From: Chrysochromulina tobinii
Lineage: Eukaryota; Haptophyta; Prymnesiales; Chrysochromulinaceae
Assembly: GCA_001275005.1 (NCBI GenBank)
Contig: JWZX01002745.1
Span: 1-29,687 of the forward strand
DNA: 29,687 bases
Reading direction: 5' to 3'
The notes under the pieces are model-generated. The model was not told the DNA's origin. It was given only the letters and a program-made list of their open reading frames with translations, and did not search any database. The translations under genes were made by a program, and so were the position numbers. Each line of letters opens with the position of its first letter. Within the stretch, counting starts at the first letter, position 1. Below, piece after piece: positions 27,513-29,687 of the stretch.

Positions 27513-27796
27513 CCCTGAGCGGCCGAGACGCGCGCGGGCTGCGGGTGCGTTACGTGCGTTACAGCCCGGCGCTGCGCGAGGGGTTCTATGTGAGTCCTAC
27601 CACTGAGGGCTGACAAAGGGCCATGTTGTAGGTTGTGAGGATTGTTTGTTATCGACGCTCACGTGGACTGCTCACACACCGCCAACGCCATGCATAGGCC
27701 ATGCACACCGAGACGCCATGCCAACCGCCGGCCGCCACATAATTATGCGCCGTGGCGTCATGCGCCTGAGCGAAGTCATCAGAGCCGCGCGATCCG
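27513..27796. other. Convergent intergenic region
   Basis: 284 bp between two gene 3' ends. It holds the hairpin at 27535 and, for the minus-strand gene, CGCCAC (27733-27738) pairing with GTGGCG (27752-27757). No gene is seen. Confidence 0.6.
27535..27568 (+). other. 7-bp hairpin 3' of the seven-helix gene
   Basis: CGGGCTG (27535-27541) and CAGCCCG (27562-27568) pair perfectly over a 20-nt loop that contains GCGTTAC twice. It starts 23 nt after the stop codon. Confidence 0.4.
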
Positions 27797-28214
27797 TCAC
27801 TTAGACTCGCCGAAGGCAGTCATCATCTTGACGACATCCTGCTGAACCACCGGTGCGCGTGGATCCTTCTTGAACTCTGCCCAGGCAAGATAGTGCGGCA
27901 GCGTCTTGTGCACGGCCATCGCCTCGGCGTTTGTGTACATTTCGAAAAGATTGAATCTGCGTCGACAGCGTCCGCGCACGCGCATGTGTCAGCTTGGTGC
28001 GACCCTGGTAACACGTTGTGCGCATCACTCACATCTCGACGCCCTCGCCATCTCCAGGCTTCGGGTCATCCTGCCGCAACACGTCAAAGCGAAGGCAGCC
28101 CGCCTCCTTGCGCGATTCGATCATGTCCGTCTCCATGACCTTCAGGAAGTCCTCCACGCACTCCTTCTTGATCTTGAGCGTCACGAAGACAGTGCACATC
28201 TCCATCTTCGACAT
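27797..28214 (-). CDS. ABM-domain (antibiotic biosynthesis monooxygenase/YgiN-like) protein, two exons
   Basis: Exon 1 is 28214-28033 and exon 2 is 27956-27797, giving a 113-residue protein. The join is phase-exact: AT at the end of exon 1 and A at the start of exon 2 make one codon. It restores the ABM-type motif FNLFEMYTNAEAMAVHKTLPHY, whose halves lie in different frames. The first exon has the ferredoxin-like start VFVTLKIKKECVEDFLKVME and the CLRFDVLRQ strand. The length suits one ABM domain, which in known proteins acts as a small dimeric quinol or aromatic monooxygenase or as a heme-degrading relative. An upstream ATG at 28250 would add 12 residues. It is divergently paired with the calmodulin-like gene. 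Confidence 0.85.
27957..28032 (-). other. GT-AG spliceosomal intron, 76 bp
   Basis: On the minus strand the donor is GTGAGT and the acceptor is GACGCAG, a strong match to consensus. Without splicing, the frame ends at a TGA formed at the donor, so a retained intron would give a 61-residue truncated product. Confidence 0.85.
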
Positions 28215-28341
28215 GGCGCCGAGAACTGTGAACGAAAGTTTATGCTTCATGCACGAAACCCTGGCATAATTGTGGGTGTCTGGCATTTTTCGAAGTTCGA
28301 AAGCGCTGTGCCGGCCACATAGTCTCGCCAAACCAATTTTC
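28215..28341. promoter_or_regulatory. Very short divergent promoter
   Basis: About 127 bp (91 bp if the upstream ATG at 28250 is used) separate the ABM-like and calmodulin-like genes. No TATA-like box is evident. Confidence 0.45.
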
Positions 28342-28788
28342 ATGGCGGAAGACGATCGGATGCGCGCGGCGTTCAAGCTGTTCGATCCGGACGGCGAGGG
28401 CGTGATCACGCAGGAGGGACTCAAGAACACGCTCAAAACACTCGGCAAGCAGGCGACCGACGCGGAGCTGCGCACGCTCATCGGCGGTGATGTGTCCGGC
28501 ATGTTCACTGCGCGTGGAGGCAAGATTGACTATGAGATGTTCTGCAAGATCTACAAGGGCGAGCTGAAGAAGGACACAGCACAAATCACTGACCTGCAGG
28601 AGGCCTTCCGCATGATGGACCCCGATGGCAAGGGGCACATCGAGGCGACACAACTGCAGTTCATCTGCAAAAAGCTTGGAGAAGATCTTACGATCCAGGA
28701 GGTCAAGGAAATGGTGGGCGAGGCGCTGATCGGCTTCGACGGTCGGATTTTTTACGACGGGCTGCTGAAGATCCTGATCACGCAGTGA
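28342..28788 (+). CDS. Calmodulin-like / light-chain-like EF-hand protein with degenerate Ca2+ loops
   Basis: The protein is 148 residues from the ATG at 28342, the length of calmodulin. Four EF-hand-like helix-loop-helix units are seen. Loop 1 (15-26, DPDGEGVITQEG) and loop 3 (93-104, DPDGKGHIEATQ) keep D1, D3 and D/E5-type ligands but lack the Glu at position 12. Loops 2 and 4 (about 49-60 and 131-140) have lost the ligand pattern. This suits a myosin or dynein light chain, or a structural calmodulin relative, more than a Ca2+ sensor. The start has a TTTTCATGG context. It is followed by a (CT)13 microsatellite. Confidence 0.85.
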   Translation: MAEDDRMRAAFKLFDPDGEGVITQEGLKNTLKTLGKQATDAELRTLIGGDVSGMFTARGGKIDYEMFCKIYKGELKKDTAQITDLQEAFRMMDPDGKGHIEATQLQFICKKLGEDLTIQEVKEMVGEALIGFDGRIFYDGLLKILITQ

Positions 28789-28800
28789 ACCCGGCTGGTG

Positions 28801-28826
28801 CTCTCTCTCTCTCTCTCTCTCTCTCT
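28801..28826. repeat. (CT)13 microsatellite
   Basis: A perfect CT dinucleotide run begins 12 bp after the stop of the calmodulin-like gene. It is in the 3' UTR or at the 3' end. Confidence 0.98.
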
Positions 28827-29687
28827 TAGGACATAGGGATCCCTTGGTGAATGCCCAAACGGCCGCTGCTGTCAGTCTCTCTCTCGTCTACCGTATACAC
28901 GTGGCTTGCGGGTTGGGGCGTGGTCGAAGACCCGCTGCAACCCGCGACCACCGCGCTTGGCATACGCATCCAGGGCACCTCACATTTGAGCCCTCGTGGA
29001 CTCTCGTATGCGTACGTAGGGTTTTGACAGCGCCGGACGGCCTGCGGTTTGGGACCGCGGACCAGACCCAACGCCGCCGCCGGCCGTGAATCATCACACA
29101 CCGCCGCACCACATACCGGTTTCCCCTGTAGTTTGCCCTGTTTAATTTTCAGGCGAATATACACGTGTAAATCGCGAGGATGGTTGCGCTCGTAACGACG
29201 GACGTGGCCGCGCGCGCGCGGGCGCGCGCCGTTCGCCTTTCCCCTTTGGCCGCGTCGATTGGCCGCGCCGCCCGTCCCCCGATGCGCCGCGCGATCCCGC
29301 GGGCGGGATGGGCGGCCGGCCGGGGGGAGCGACCCGCGGCGCGCGGACGCGTTAACGGACGGGCGGGACCGGGAGCCTCAGCCTGTGACGCTGGAGCTCG
29401 ATTTGCCGGTTACGACATACGAGTTACGCACCCGGCGCAAGCGGCATTGCCATTGGCATACTACTCATGTTCGGATGTTCACATGACATCACCGACCTAT
29501 CGGACGTGTCGGCTGCGCGCCGTCCGGACGTCCGGTCACCGGTGTGAAGCGGTGCGGGGTGGCGGCACGGTGCCGGACGCCCGCGGCATGGTCGGCCGGG
29601 CAGAGGTGTTGGTTCGACGTTGAGACGCTGTTGAGACGTTTGTATTAACACTTAAGCTCAGGAAGTGTTTACCTGTCTCAACACCTG
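28827..29687. other. Right-end region without a supported gene
   Basis: Open frames here translate to Arg/Ala/Gly-rich sequence with no motif, as expected from CG-rich DNA; the GC-rich stretch at 29205-29370 has alternating CG runs. The region ends with a nested inverted repeat (29629-29683). It could be the start of a gene or mobile element that continues past the window. Confidence 0.5.
29629..29683. repeat. Nested inverted repeat
   Basis: Outer arms TGTTGAGAC (29629-29637) and GTCTCAACA (29675-29683) pair over 9 bp. Inner arms AACACTT (29647-29653) and AAGTGTT (29663-29669) pair over 7 bp. One more copy of GTTGAGAC lies at 29619-29626. It has the look of a transposable-element end or a structured RNA. 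Confidence 0.7.

Noticed and set aside
29180-29623. 147-residue open frame near the right end
   Set aside because: Its composition follows the CG-rich DNA (Arg/Ala/Gly) and there is no motif.
29600-29630. tRNA-like GGTTCGA segment
   Set aside because: No acceptor, D or anticodon arms can be formed around it.

Overview
This is a GC-rich, gene-dense stretch of a eukaryotic nuclear genome, most likely from a flagellated alga with a secondary red-type plastid; a haptophyte is my best guess. The evidence is a glutaredoxin with an ASA-F type plastid presequence, a very large pherophorin-like proline-rich surface protein, several EF-hand and IQ proteins of the kind found in flagella, a Crinkler-like NTPase-nuclease gene, and one clear GT-AG intron. 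Most genes are intron-poor. There is no bacterial operon structure, and I saw no tRNA, rRNA, CRISPR array or complete transposon. The species assignment is inference; the window holds no marker gene that would settle it.

Layout. 1-5973 (+) is the 3' part of a giant multi-domain membrane protein: Pro-rich stalks, two Cys modules, an EGF-like domain, membrane segments, long repeat-rich linkers, a PDZ domain and six EF-hand loops. 6842-9971 (-) is an IQ-motif, Tudor-like, probably flagellar protein whose frame breaks at two poly-G tracts. 10266-11573 (+) is a secreted or organellar class-V PLP enzyme. 11903-13117 (+) is an RMD1-like TPR protein. 13591-14199 (-) is a cytochrome b561-type protein. 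14297-15655 (-) is an ankyrin protein. 16291-16827 (-) is a Lin0512-family protein. 16828-17910 is a gap with inverted repeats. 17911-18018 (-) is a 35-codon coding-like fragment. 18204-20553 (-) is the Crinkler-like gene, with a pyrimidine-rich repeat intron. 20554-21874 is a gap with possible gene remnants. 21875-22480 (+) is the plastid glutaredoxin-like protein. 23125-24456 (-) and 24837-26159 (-) are adjacent EF-hand proteins. 26478-27512 (+) is a seven-helix membrane protein. 27797-28214 (-) is a two-exon ABM monooxygenase-like gene. 28342-28788 (+) is a calmodulin-like light chain. 28789-29687 has no convincing gene and ends in a nested inverted repeat.

How the genes may relate. Five or six products (the PDZ/EF-hand membrane protein, the IQ/Tudor-like protein, the two EF-hand proteins, the calmodulin-like protein and the RMD1-like protein) point to Ca2+ and cytoskeletal or flagellar functions. 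This may be chance neighbourhood. Three divergent pairs share short promoters (9972-10265, 26160-26477, 28215-28341).

The least expected signals are: (a) perfect hairpins that start at or just after stop codons, the best being 14 bp after the PLP-enzyme gene and 10 bp after the Lin0512 gene; (b) one 15-bp DNA repeat used twice in the giant gene in two different reading frames; (c) the Crinkler-like gene with its repeat-built intron; and (d) a glutaredoxin-like protein in which Ser replaces the nucleophilic Cys.
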